A DNA stretch of 64,000 nucleotides, from positions 372,001-436,000 of the forward strand of contig JAGYXB010001062.1 of the NCBI GenBank assembly GCA_022495005.1. The letters are read 5' to 3'. The DNA comes from Rhyacophila brunnea. Taxonomy: Eukaryota; Arthropoda; Insecta; Trichoptera; Rhyacophilidae. A program made the position numbers and the translations under genes. Below the pieces are notes generated by a model that was not told the DNA's origin, ran no database searches, and worked only from the letters and a program-made list of their open reading frames with translations. Positions 26,243 through 37,380 of this stretch are shown in pieces. Each line of letters opens with the position of its first letter. The stretch's first letter is position 1.

Positions 26243-26616
26243 CAGTGACCTCCCGTGGAGGTAGGCAGATTGAGCGTCGCTTGGGGGCGGCAGTTACTCG
26301 AAGGGTGGCAAATCGAGGAGAATTATTTGGTATATATTGTAGAAATAGCTACCTAAACTGAGTACTTAATACGAAAATATCTTTCCTAAAAAAAAAAAGC
26401 TCACTGGTGGGAAACAAAATGTATTAATTAACATAAAAGGTTTAACAGGGCTTTAATTTTTTGTCGGGTTCGCGATGTCTAGTTTACTCCCGTTGCCCTT
26501 GGACGTTCTTGGTAACGAGAAATGACACAAACACGGGTGATAAAAAATATTGTCAAAAAAATGGGGCGGCATTATAGAACTGCCCAAGGGCGGCATTTTG
26601 TCTAGGGACGTTACTG
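26243..26616. mobile_element. Complete non-autonomous hAT element (374 bp)
   Basis: The ends are CAGTGACCTCCCGTGG on the left and, read inward on the other strand, CAGTAACGTCCCTAGAC on the right. They are flanked by the identical 8-bp TSD ATCAGTAA at 26235-26242 and 26617-26624. An 8-bp TSD and CA-starting inverted ends are diagnostic for hAT. GC-rich subterminal blocks (GGGGGCGGCAG and CTGCCCAAGGGCGGC) mirror each other. There is no coding content, so mobility would have needed a transposase from elsewhere. Confidence 0.85.
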
Positions 26617-26624
26617 ATCAGTAA

Positions 26625-28119
26625 TTATATGGCAATGTAAGCAGTTCAACCAGCGTTTACTGATAAGACTTCAGTTTGTATGTAGGTTGTTGACTCCCAT
26701 ACATACTTAATTATTAAATTGATTAATTGTGTAATAGCTTATATTATTATTAGTATAGTTAATGTTTGTTAAAGTTATAATATACATAATAGTTTTTTCT
26801 TCGTGATTGAATATAAATATTATTTAATAATGTATAATAAGTTGTTTTGATAATAGATCATAGATAAAAAAATCATAGAAAAAATAGCCATTATTAGCAA
26901 GTGTACGGGCGTTATTTAATATCATTGCCGTGACTTCAATAACATTGTTCGTAGATGAGAGATCAAGGTAATCTATTTGTTTTCGAGGTTTTTTAAAATC
27001 ATCTATTGTCAAAACAACATAGTATCTTACATTATTTTTTTAAAATTTAGTAGTGGCTTTAGCAAAGTGCTCGTTAGTGCACTGAGAAGAATCGCTGATT
27101 TGTTAAATGAAATCTCAAAATCGTTATAATTTTGAATATTTTTTTACGTATATTGTGATTGTAAGAAAAATCTTTTGTGAGTCGAAATGCTGAGGTTGGT
27201 TCCAATCTGATCATGTGAAAATATAAAAAGCTGTGTAATTAACCGATTCATATAATTCTATCGTCTAATAGTGTTTGAATTTAAGTATAATAAAGGTTAT
27301 AAAGGATAATACCTGGGCTTGTGGACATATCAGGTCACTACTGATTGGGTTAAGAGAAAATAACATGATATTCAAACTAACCATGATGATGATTCAATAG
27401 GCAAGAGAAAATTAATATCAGATTTCTTACTATATTATCCGTAAATTATATCTATACTCATTTTTACCTTTTACTTACTTTTAGGAGTATTGAAAAAAGA
27501 TTTTTTTAATATCATAGTGATAGAGGAAATGAGACAATTCGGCGTTGCCAACTGGACGACGCCTGATTGACATCAGGACAAATGAATGATGTAAGACGTT
27601 GGTTACAGTCTAAACCAGAAAGTAGATAAGCAGGTGTAATATAATGTAATTATCTATAATATAGCGTGGGTTACAATTTTAGTTGTTGGTTACGAGTTGT
27701 CCTATTATCTGGTTGTTGTGGCTATCAGTTTTGGCATCGTCCCGCATCAAATTGGCGGCGCTGAATCGTATTACACAACATGTTGAATAGTGTACAATAT
27801 AGTATGTAGACTTTCATAACTAGGTAGGTACTCTCATTCCCATATACTGTGATAAATTCGATAACTTCTTTCATCGTATGTCACCACAATATTACTGCAT
27901 TATATGTTAGTATTTGTTTATTATCGATACCATATAATTACCAATTATTACATTCATTACTCATTGAAAAATAAATTACATATTTATGTAAGGAATAATT
28001 TATGTTGATACATACAACAGTAAAATCTTGAATACTGTATAATATGTTTAATACGAAAAAGCTATAGCTATATAATATATTACCGGTAAATGGTATGGGT
28101 GCACTGCACTATGCAATGC
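26625..28119. other. AT-rich non-coding stretch
   Basis: Nothing recognised. A short minus-strand frame at 26824-27012 is AT-rich and family-less. Confidence 0.45.
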
Positions 28120-28262
28120 TTTCTGGAAGTGCATCAGTGCACTTTGCCGACATGACCCGCGGACCGCAAAAAACCTACGGAATACGTGACGTCAATTTGT
28201 GATAAATCGAAGTCGCGACTGAGCGTCCGATGCATCATTTGGACATTATAAACTTTATACAG
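28120..28262. promoter_or_regulatory. Candidate conserved non-coding island
   Basis: Contains a GTGCATCAGTGCAC palindrome near 28130, a Runx-like GACCGCAAAA near 28162 and a TGACGTCA at 28188-28195 in a locally GC-richer block. No reading frame. The role is inferred only. Confidence 0.22.
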
Positions 28263-30129
28263 CAAGGTAAACCAGATTTTCTCTGATGTTTATAAACATA
28301 ATATTATTATTATTATTGTGCGAGGAAAATTTTAAGACGTAACTTCTATATTAATACGTAATATCGTCACTGTTCTGGCAGAAGACACTAATTCGAAAAA
28401 ATGACATATTGAGTTAGTTATACAAAAATGTTCCTTATTTCAAACTTTACCGTCTGAAAACCTTCTTAATAAATAAACAGTCTTTATTTTAAAGTCATCC
28501 TTTTTACGATTACTTAATAAACTCACATGATAGACCATTTCAAATATTTTAACAACTTCAAAGTCAAATTACTCAAAACTAGTATTCTACAGTTAGTGTG
28601 TTCTACCAGAACAGAGCCGATAGTATATCGTAGATAAAACTAGATAAATCTTCCAGGTATGTTTTTGTTTCAATCATTTGAGTCCGGAAAACAATTTTAT
28701 TTTTCTATTTTTAAGAAGATAAATTTTAATAGATTTATTTAGAATCACTAATTTTCATAATGTATTTTAACATGCAATTATTTTTTTGTGTCGAGCTTAA
28801 TACATACAGTATTAAATATATTATTATCGTCGAACAGATATCGCAAAATGATTAGTGAAAGGTTTAAAAACAAATGTAAAAGCAGTGCTATATCAAAATG
28901 GACTAAAATTTGCCTAGTCAAGACTCTGATCTTCTTCATTTTTCTTTATGTTGGATTTAGACCAATTATCTAACGATTTCATGGTATATACTAAAAAAAT
29001 ATTTTTTACAAAAAAAACAGATGGAAAAGACTGGCACTCTAAAAACAGTCTCCAGAGAATTCGTAAATTGTTTTAACAGATGGCCAGAAGAGAAAACAAT
29101 CATTTAAAAATGCCTATAGACATCGCCAGACCAAGTGAAGAACACTACGGGTCTCTCGATACTTTCAACCATTCGGACGGCAAAATGCCAAGATAGCCGA
29201 ATATACATAACTAGGACACTTAAAATAAGTCACGATACTCAACAGTGAGGGACAAAAAACGAAAATATTATTGTAAATTCAGTCAAAAACTTTAATTATA
29301 AAACTATACTAAAGGAAAATAAATATTATTAATGTTTTTATAAACATTAAAGTATATTATATTTTTTTGTCAAATACAATAAATGTTTACACCTATCTTT
29401 CGTTACCGGAATGATAATAAAATTCGATCTAGTATGACGTCACAACTAGCTTATATTTCGATGCATATTGAAGTTTGTAATCATTCTTAAACATATATCG
29501 GAAATATTTTACGACGTAATAAAACAAGCTATGTCAGGAGTATAATCTTGTATAAACAACGGAAGTGGTTTGAGAACAGAATCGATCATCTCCCAATCAG
29601 TTTCCTGTTCGACAGTGTGTGTACTTTGGACGATCTCATGAGTCGAGAGAGAACTCGCTCTTATGCGCATCTACTTTTCAATTTTCCTCTTGGAATAAGT
29701 TTCAACATATAAATTAGTATCATGGTTTGCTTTTTTCTGATAAAAACACTGTGTATAAAGAGGTATTTAATTAAAAATTATCGGGTAGTGTACGTTTATG
29801 TTAAATCATTGTTACCGAAAAAAAGTGATATATTATCCAATCGATCGCCTCTGAAATAACAAATATGTATACGGTTGATCGAGCGTACTTGAACATAGAA
29901 TTTCATTACCATTAAAAATGATCTTAAACTTAAATCTTTTTTTTCTTTTGAAAACTTTAGATTTTAAAAACACAATACAAATTATATGAATTCAGACTGT
30001 CAAAAAGTGCTGTGTTTTACCAGCCCCTCTCTTGGCTGTTAACTTTTAGAGCGAGATAGACAGTTTCGATAGTTTAGACGGCTAACTTATAGTAACAATT
30101 TATAATACCTCAATACATCATCATCAGAC
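28263..30129. other. AT-rich stretch with microsatellite and one GC-richer block
   Basis: An (ATT)n tract lies at 28300-28317. The block 29560-29700 has an ETS-like CGGAAGTGG and several inverted CTCGCTC/GAGAGAG words. No gene recognised. Confidence 0.35.
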
Positions 30130-30535
30130 AGGGTCAATCCACTGATGGATAAAGGCCTCCCCAAGATTCTTCCAACTCTCTTGGTTCTGTGTCTTTCACT
30201 GCCACGTATTTCTGCCGAACTTTACCAGTTCGTCAATCCAGCGGCTTTTAGGGCGACCCTGTGGCCGTTTCGTGCCCCTTGGGTACCACTGGATGACGGG
30301 ATTTGTCCAGCGGCCGTCCTTTCGGCGAGCAATGTGCCCCGCCCATCTCCATTTCAGCTGTTTGGCAACGTCTATTACATCGCGTACTCCTGTCTGCTTC
30401 CTAACCCATTCGTTTCTCTTACGGTCCTTTCGCGTGATGTCTCTCCATACCTCACTGTGCGACTCTTAGCCTTTTGACATCTCTCGTGTCGCAGCCATAC
30501 GTGAGCACGGATATTACACATCGGTTGAAAACCCT
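30130..30535 (-). pseudogene. LINE ORF2 C-terminus, 3' fragment
   Basis: Minus-strand translation reads VFNRCVISVLTYGCDT near 30500-30535, then after a disruption RKRNEWVRKQTGVRDV, KWRWAGHIARRKDGRW, KRPQGRPKSRWIDELVKF and a final GEAFIHQWIDPV with stop near 30133. This order is typical of the C-terminal region of insect non-LTR retrotransposon ORF2 proteins downstream of the reverse transcriptase. A TGA replaces an Arg codon after NTWQ. The 5' part is missing. It is the same family as 6920-7130 and preserves about 130 residues, the best copy here. Confidence 0.78.
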
Positions 30536-31850
30536 ACGCTTAAGACAATACATAAATATGATAAAATATCGTTGATAGCCGCCTTGTGTATTGAATGGAC
30601 CCACAGGTATAGATATAAAACTAATGGCGTGTGAATAATTTTTGAGTTATAATTTAATTTTTTGATTTGAATTACAATATTACTTACTTATATTAAATTC
30701 CACAATTCTGTTTTAGTCAATTTTTTTTAAATTTACATAATAATTTTTGTTTTGCAATAAAAACGTAATAGTTTTGAAAAATGATATTTTGCGTTTTATT
30801 ACGGTCTACGTAATGTCAAATTTATGTTACAATCGATTAATATTATTTTTAGAAAGTACTTGAGGGTATACAGCATTATTACTTAGAAACCATAAAACGT
30901 ACATGCACACAATACAAGTTGTGATTATTTGAAATCGTTTTAATAACAAGGCCAATGATTTTTTATCGAGTCGCGTGCTTTGCGGAAACAGCTTTCCGTG
31001 CAGAGCTTTTCCAATATGACCTAGTGACCACTAAACATTCAAACAACAATTAAAATTTTATAGAAAACGTAGATACGCTAATGTTTATCGTTAAAACTGT
31101 TGTATTATATCATAAACAAGGCTGTTAACGTATACTTACAGATGTTTTTACCGGTAAAAGATATTCGAGAGAGTTTTTCTGTCCAAGTTAAATATTATTG
31201 TATCATGTACAGTTTTAAAACGGACCAAGTGTATTTTTTGTATTAGTAATAATATCCAATAGATAAGTTTATAAGGAAAAATTAAATGAAAATAAATGAA
31301 AATTTTCTTAAGGACCGGAGTCCTGTGTGAAAGTAGAAAATTAAAAATTTGGGGTATCTTTGCGAGGAAGATAATATATATATAACATAACATAATTCGT
31401 GTGTAGATAAAATAATAATTTAAAAAAGTGCTATATCCGTGAATATAATATTCTGACGTAGGTACTAAATATGGCTGTATTGTCAGTTTTTACGTTACAA
31501 CGACGTTAGCAAAACTCTTTTATGGTATTAATATAATATTTTATGTGGTAATTTATAAGTTGAGAAAAGACAAGGTAGCATAATGAAATATAAGTTATTT
31601 TCTACAACGTCTAACGAGTATCTAGGATACGTTCGCAAAGATACCCAAATTATTAATTTTCAATTTTTGCACAGTACTCCGGTTCTTAAAGATTTATGAG
31701 AAAATTAAAATTTAATTGGAATATTTTATTTCGTAACATTGATTTTTCTGCCAAATCACTAACATTATTTTAAAAAAATCGTCAGTCACGATAAAATGCA
31801 AGAAATACAAAGCTGTCGTCTACGACGTTTACGTGACAAACTTAATGGGA
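30536..31850. other. AT-rich non-coding stretch
   Basis: No gene recognised. At 30985-31010 GCTTTGCGGAAACAGCTTTC is followed by a short GC-richer run. The remainder is AT-rich. Confidence 0.4.
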
Positions 31851-32040
31851 TATTGAACATACATAATTTTGAAAAACACTTTCTGAGAAAATATATTATA
31901 ACCAATAGAAAAAATCTTTTAAAAAAAGTGAGCCACTCCAGCAGGGAATCAAACCCTGCATCTGCCACGTCCGTCGCATTTACCTCTATGCTACGCAGTG
32001 ACATACTAATTGCGACAAATTTTAACTATTGGCCTTTTCA
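31851..32040 (-). repeat. tRNA-like unit with one intact arm
   Basis: The left arm ATTGAACATACATAATTTTG plus CACTTTCTGAG and ACCAATAG is complete. The tRNA-like head on the minus strand (B-box-like GGTTTGATTCCC near 31945-31956, A-box-like TAGCATAGAGG near 31983-31993) follows. The right side keeps only AACTATTGG before diverging. Third copy of the 4275 family, and it ends 156 bp before the mariner. Confidence 0.55.
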
Positions 32041-32196
32041 ATACCTACTCATCAGCGTTCTTCTTGATGGGATATTATGATACATACGTGGTGCAGTGCA
32101 TAAGATGATGGAATTTCATCCGGGAGCTCCGAGCTCGGCCCGGTGAGGACACAATATATTTATGTGATTTTCTCAAAGCCTGTATGTTTGTAATTA

Positions 32197-33488
32197 CGAG
32201 GGTGGGTCAATAATTCCTTAGAAAAAAGCATTAAAACAGTTTTTATTTTTGTATTTTTTTTTTATTTCTCAACATAATCTCCTTGGAGCTCAATACACTT
32301 GGTTAGACGTTTCTCAATTTTTTTTAAACCGTCAGAAAAATAAGTTTTCGGAAGGTCCTCAAAATAAGCATTTGTCCGATCGATGACTTCTTCATTTGAA
32401 AAAAAACGTTGTCCACTTAGCCATTTTTTTAAGTTTGGGAAAAGGAAAAAGTCACTGGGGGCTAAATCTGGCGAATACGGTGGGTGGTCGACCAATTCGA
32501 ACTTCAATTCTTCAATTTTAGCCATTGATCGTAAATATGTGTGAACACGGGCATTGTCCTGATGAAAGAGGATTTTTTTCCTGTTTAAATGAGGCCGTTT
32601 TTCTTCAATTTTGTTTTTTAGCTGGTCCAATAAAGATGCATAATAATTCCCTGTTATTGTTTTTCCTTTTTCCAAATAGTCAACGAAAATAATTTCACGT
32701 GCATCCCAAAATACAGTAGCCATAACCTTACCAGCTGATTTTACGGTTTTCGCCTTCTTTGGACATGGTTTGCCTTCGCAATCCACTGCTTTGACTGTTC
32801 TTTCGTCTCGGGAGTATAGTGGTGTATTCATGTTTCATCTACAGTCACAAAGCGACGAAAAAATTCATCCGGATTGCGTTGCATGAGCGACAACAGGGCT
32901 TTAGAGGCCACCACCCTATTGCGTTTATTGTCGACTGTGAGCAAACGCGGCACCCATCTTGCAGAAATATTTTTCATGCCCAATTTGTCATGTAAAATAG
33001 AAATGACGCTACCTTTTGAGATCCCTGTAACCTCAATTATCTCACTCAACTTTAATCTTCGGTCACTTAACACCATATCGTGGATTTTATTGATCATTTC
33101 TGGTGTAGTCACCTCTACAGGACGTCCTGAGCGTGGTTCATCCTTTGTTGATGTACGACCACGTTTAAATTCATTTAACCAGTTATAAATAGTTGCAAGT
33201 GAAGGAGCAGATATGCCGTGAACTAAATCCAACTCATTTTTTATTTCCTTTGCTGTTAACCCTTTATATTAAAATGTTTAATAACAGCTCTAAACTCAAT
33301 TTTCTCCATTTTCCATTTTCCACAAGCAAATTTTTTTTTTAAATGTACGAGAAACACAACAACCCGACCAATCTGATTGAAACTTCGCAGCATACTGAAT
33401 CGGTAGTGCCGCTGCATGAAAACAAACCGCTTACAGTACTAGTCGCGCCACCTGTCGGCTTTTCTAAGGACTTATTGACCCACCCTCG
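32197..33488 (-). mobile_element. Complete mariner element (1292 bp)
   Basis: Bounded by TA dinucleotides at 32195-32196 and 33489-33490, the expected mariner TSD. The inverted terminal repeats start CGAGGGTGGGTCAATAA at both ends and continue to CCTTAGAAA with one mismatch over 28 bp. The length and the single interrupted transposase frame inside are standard for a full-length mariner. The ends are well preserved, so insertion is relatively recent, but the transposase is dead. Confidence 0.92.
32262..33309 (-). pseudogene. Mariner transposase, disrupted
   Basis: Encodes a DD34D transposase that would cut and paste the element at TA sites. It starts at the ATG at 33309 (MEKIEFRAVIKHF) and ends with TAA at 32262, about 349 codons, full length for mariner. 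The N-terminal HTH region reads SAPSLATIYNWLNEFKRG. The catalytic residues are all visible: the first D in VTVDET, the second in FHQDN, and the third in YSPDLAPSD exactly 34 residues later. Lesions: a 1-bp loss near 33258 after codon 16, a TGA in place of the conserved Trp after VDET at about 32828-32830, and another frameshift near 32785 just after KEQSKQW. The copy cannot make protein but is close to intact. Confidence 0.9.
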
Positions 33489-33541
33489 TATCTCAGTTCT
33501 ATTATTAAATATACTACTATCATAGCCGGCCTCTAGGCCTC

Positions 33542-33853
33542 CTGTGGGTCTATTCTATACTTATCGAACACTAAATTGATAAATAGTATCAAACTAAGGG
33601 TAGGTTTGTATCAAAATATTAGCACTTATTGTAACAATTACACGAAGCCGGTTTTTATTGTTGCAATAAGTGCAATATTTTAACAGCAGCAAGATAGGTG
33701 CTGTTAAAATATAGCACTTATTGCAACAATAAAAACCGGCTTCGTGTAATTGTTACAATAAGTGCTAATATTTTGATACAAACCTACCCTAAGTTTGATA
33801 ATATTTTTCACTTTATCACTTTAGCGGTCGATAAGCATAGAATAGACCCACTG
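33542..33853. repeat. 312-bp palindromic (foldback) MITE
   Basis: Near-perfect inverted repeat centred at about 33697. The outer ends GTGGGTCTATTCTAT (33544 onward) and its complement (ending 33851) are followed inward by matching arms through AGGGTAGGTTTGTATCAAAA and GAAGCCGGTTTTTATTG to a short loop (GCAAGATAGG). The inner 95 bp of each arm are almost identical, the outer parts less so. It lies 53 bp from the mariner end. No matching flanking duplication was seen and there is no coding content. Confidence 0.8.
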
Positions 33854-33869
33854 AAATGGTAAAAAACAA

Positions 33870-33892
33870 TATATATATATATATATATATAT
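33870..33892. repeat. (AT)n microsatellite
   Basis: About 11 uninterrupted AT units directly beyond the palindromic MITE. Confidence 0.9.
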
Positions 33893-34099
33893 TCAAAGAT
33901 TGTTATTATTAACATTCAAAACGGTTTATTGGTTTGTTTATAAATTCTTTATCAGATTGCAATGATTTTTTTCAAACCCTACTCGGTACTATTTACTGTT
34001 GATTTTTGAGGCTATTCCAAATTAGGTTTTTGTTTTATTATTTAAAGGAAACATATACTTATCTCATTACAATAAAAATGACAATATAAAATATCTAGG

Positions 34100-34330
34100 T
34101 GTGTATATTCTCTCTCCTTCCCAAATCCCTTTCAACGCATATTTTCTAAATGATTCTTGTAAGCCCCTGTCATAAAACATCTGAAAAATAATGCAGCCAC
34201 GTCGAAACGGGGGGTGAACCGTTGGTCCCCGTCGCAGTTTTATTGACCCCGCCATTTCGTCTCCGAGCTGGCCTGACCTCGTTTGTTTTATAGTCGTGTC
34301 AATCAAAAACTTTATGTTCTCATAATTTGC
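34100..34330. promoter_or_regulatory. Candidate conserved island (non-coding or exon)
   Basis: A sharply GC-richer block (for example GTCGAAACGGGGGGTGAACC near 34201) in AT-rich DNA, followed by PBC/Hox-like words (GTGTCAATCAAAAACTTTATG around 34296-34316, in pieces). A minus-strand frame of 79 codons spans it, with no family I recognise and no start or splice context that convinces me. It could be a conserved enhancer, a short exon or an unrecognised repeat. Confidence 0.25.
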
Positions 34331-34899
34331 AGGGTTTTAAAGTTATACGCACGACTGCGCTCGCAGCGCATAGACATTATAATTTCTCGGCTCCTAGATT
34401 TAATTTATTTGTTTAATGAGAGATAAAGTTTTTAATATGAATAAAAGTACACGGCTTGAATAGTTATTAAAGTATGACTAAAATAATAAAATAACAAATC
34501 GTCTCTCAGTGTAATTATTTTGATGTAAACACGTAATAAAATAACTAAGAACGAGTATAATTTTAAGTAAGTTAGTTCATTATTAAAAATAAACCAATCT
34601 AATTTTTTCGTGCCACACCCGTTATAAAACTTTGACGATGATTTCGACCATTTTCTTCCTGTTCGTCGTTGTTTTTAATAGAGGAGAAGTGCTAAAGATA
34701 AACTAGTCTCTAAGGTTCTTGAGCTAGGACGTTCTTCTTCTACCAAAACCTCGTTTACCGGAGATTTTTGGTTACATGATAAGATGCAGAAATTGTTTTT
34801 ATTACGCTTTTATTCACTGATTATTTCTTTGGTTGTTTTCATCCTCGATATTCAAAACGTTGTCTTTCCAGTTGATACAAAGTATGCACCGGTGACGAG
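34331..34899. other. Non-coding stretch
   Basis: No gene or repeat recognised. Confidence 0.4.
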
Positions 34900-35300
34900 G
34901 GGTGAAAATAGGCTGTTAAGATTCGACATAAATAGTGCACACTAAAGTTTGTCAGTCATACTTGTTTGTTTTCATTGAACTAAGAATACAATAATATGTA
35001 GACGGTGATGGTTAGTTTTTACAATTCAATCAAACCCTGACTAAACCAAACCATAATAGTTTAAGTAGATTACTCAGGGGCAATCTGACAAAAATAGTGC
35101 ACAGTTTTTCAGTCATACATATTTGTTTTCGTTGAATTAAGAATACACATATGCGCCGGCTACACGGCAGCGACTTGCCTGCGCGGTCTTGCCTGTGCAA
35201 AAAAGACGGTACACTCTCGCGTGGCCACACGGCACAGGTAAAACTCCGCAAACCTCATTACGTTTACAACAGAAGTCGTCGTCGTGAAAACACTGTTTTT
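34900..35300. repeat. Direct repeat plus GC-rich MITE relative
   Basis: Two direct copies of a block of about 85 bp (34917-35003 and 35068-35158) share AAATAGTGCACA, TCAGTCATAC, TTTGTTTTC and TTGAA.TAAGAATAC. The same block occurs inverted at 40610-40650. Downstream of the second copy, 35150-35265 is GC-rich (TGCCTGCGCGG, GCGTGGCCACACGG) and resembles the palindromic MITEs at 39728 and 40605. A possible degraded member of that family. Confidence 0.45.
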
Positions 35301-35487
35301 CGGAATCGCAGCAATGTCGTGTCAAGTGACAATTTGTTTTTGTCACAAGCGCTTTTCTATTGTTTATTGGTTAATAAAAGAGAAATAATCCTCCAGATCC
35401 AAGTGGACCAAACAATGGCTATTTAGAAGAAACATACACTCGCATATAAATCAGCATTTTTTGCTTAAATATAATATATACTAGTGG

Positions 35488-35815
35488 CAGTGACGTCCCG
35501 TGGGGGGTAGGCCATGGCTCCCACATCCTGAAGCGGGGCCCCCAGGCCAAGATCGTTGGCGGGTCCTCCTACCCATAGCGTTTCCCAAATGTTGTTCCGC
35601 GAGGTAAAAATTAGTATTCAGCGTATTGTTGAGTACCTACCTACATCTACTCTAAGTATTTAATATCGACAAACTATAATCAAAAATTTGTAGGTATTCC
35701 ACAACCATATAAGTATTTCACACTTTTAATAATCTTCAAGTAAACTTGCGCCGCAGGCGACTTTTTTTACTATTAGAGCAAATTTTTGATGCGTGTATAT
35801 AGTATAGTACGCGGA
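35488..35815 (+). repeat. hAT-type element, left end fragment
   Basis: Begins CAGTGACGTCCCGTGG, nearly identical to the left end of the complete hAT MITE at 26243, followed by a GC-rich subterminal block (CCCACATCCTGAAGCGGGGC) also present inverted at 47600-47650. Further along, CCGCAGGCGA...AGAGCAAATTTTTG (35752-35789) recurs inverted at 47205-47240. The right end is missing: the fragment stops where the 96-bp inverted repeat begins at 35822. Confidence 0.55.
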
Positions 35816-36164
35816 CCAAAATTATAGTAGGTACGTGGTCCCAAAAATTATAGTATTTTGTCCAAAAATAAAATAGTAGTTAGCTACCTACTCATTATTT
35901 TCGGTTGAAAATGTATAGGTTTTTAATCATATTATCATATCATATCATTTCAGGTTAAAGTACCACAACGATGGTGTATATTTATTATGTCGTCAGTGCT
36001 AGCGCCTGATCTTTCAGATTCTTTCGCCTTTTTCATTTTTTTGCGGTATGAGCTTCGCAAAGAGTTATTTTTTTTATCACCATGTCTCTATGAGCATCTG
36101 GTTCAACCTGTAACGATATGATAATAAGTAATATGTAATTGCAGTTACCTACATACACGTACGT

Positions 36165-36250
36165 CATGGCCGCCACAAGGGGGAGGGGGCTGATAGGGCT
36201 TTAGCCTGGGGGCCCGGGCTTAGGGGGGCCCGGTGTGGCGACTAGCTAAA
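36165..36250 (+). repeat. hAT-type GC-rich terminal block
   Basis: The block with GGGCTTTAGCCTGGG, preceded by CCACAAGGGGGAGGG and followed by GGGGCCCGGTGTGGCG, matches the left end of the 46713-47650 element in the same orientation. Its own right end was not found. Confidence 0.45.
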
Positions 36251-36791
36251 TGAGATGGAGAGAAAACAAAGAGACTTTATAAAATATTGACCTGTATTTT
36301 GTCATGCAACTAAAATTAATTATTCTATTAGGCACAACACAATTATTCCTTTCACCATCCCGACGTATTCGGATCTTGTGATTTACAATCTTTATCGCCG
36401 TCTATAGGCACTCTTGTCTTTTTTTGCCGAAATACAATACAATCACTAATAAGTTGGTAGGTACATCAATTGCGTTGATTTAATTAAATCTCAAATTGCA
36501 AAAACAATAAAAAACGCAATAAGCGACAAAAAACGATTACTTTACGGGTGTTGTTTGTGAGTTTATAATCAATTATTAATCATTGATTATGATTATGATG
36601 AAAGGCGTCACTTGTCCGCTCTTTTAATGATGACGATGAGTAGGTATATTCTTCGGCTTGCAGGTATTTGTTTTGATAATTAACCGCATTTGAGATAATG
36701 CATACCGAACTAAACAAAAGGTGCATTATATAAATAATTTCTATAGTGAGTGATATCTGATATCCCTGTCGGTCTGGATGTCTCTTGACAT

Positions 36792-37012
36792 CAGTGTTGC
36801 CAACTAAAATTTTCAAAATTCAGTAGATTTTTTGATTTTTTCTTCAAAATATCAGTAGATTGACAAAAATGTATGAAATTCAACGATTGTGTTTGGTGAA
36901 AGCGTGCATATTGTCATAATCTCACAAGTGTCTTTCAAATATTATAATTTCTTCTTTTCCAGACAAAAATTTCAGTAGATCTACTGAAATTTTAGTAGAC
37001 ATGGCAACACTG
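36792..37012. mobile_element. Complete hAT MITE (221 bp)
   Basis: Terminal inverted repeats start CAGTGTTGCCA at both ends, with further inverted similarity (ACTAAAATTT, TTCAGTAGAT). The identical 8-bp TSD CTTGACAT lies at 36784-36791 and 37013-37020. It is non-coding, sits inside the 3.9-kb composite, and is therefore younger than it. Confidence 0.9.
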
Positions 37013-37380
37013 CTTGACATGTCTGGCAGTGTACCCAGTATGCAGTAGCCAGCTGTAGTATAATTTTAATTATTATAATGTATTTGTAGATATTATAATT
37101 TTGATGCGCGTACTATTTCCAATATAAAAATAATATAGTACCCCCAAAATACTATTTTCTTTTTCTTTTGGTATAATTGGCGTGTAGGGCACTGGGGCTC
37201 TGCCCCCTATCCCTTTCATCTGTGCTGTTGGCGTGTGATGGAAGTCTGCTCCCTTGCGGGATTTCTGTTATGTCTTCATATTGGCTTGTTTGGTTAAAAA
37301 AGGGTGCATGTTTTTCTTCGTTCTTCTTTCTTCTTTCTTGTCGGCGCTCGTTCGTTTCAGTACTGGTCTTCGGTGTAGAT

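Noticed and set aside
29030..29220. Less AT-rich block suspected to be decayed transposon coding sequence
   Set aside because: No frame of either strand gave a recognisable motif.
30145..30477. 110-codon plus-strand frame resembling a secreted protein
   Set aside because: Antisense shadow of the LINE ORF2 fragment at 30130-30535. The hydrophobic start is an accident of the reverse strand.
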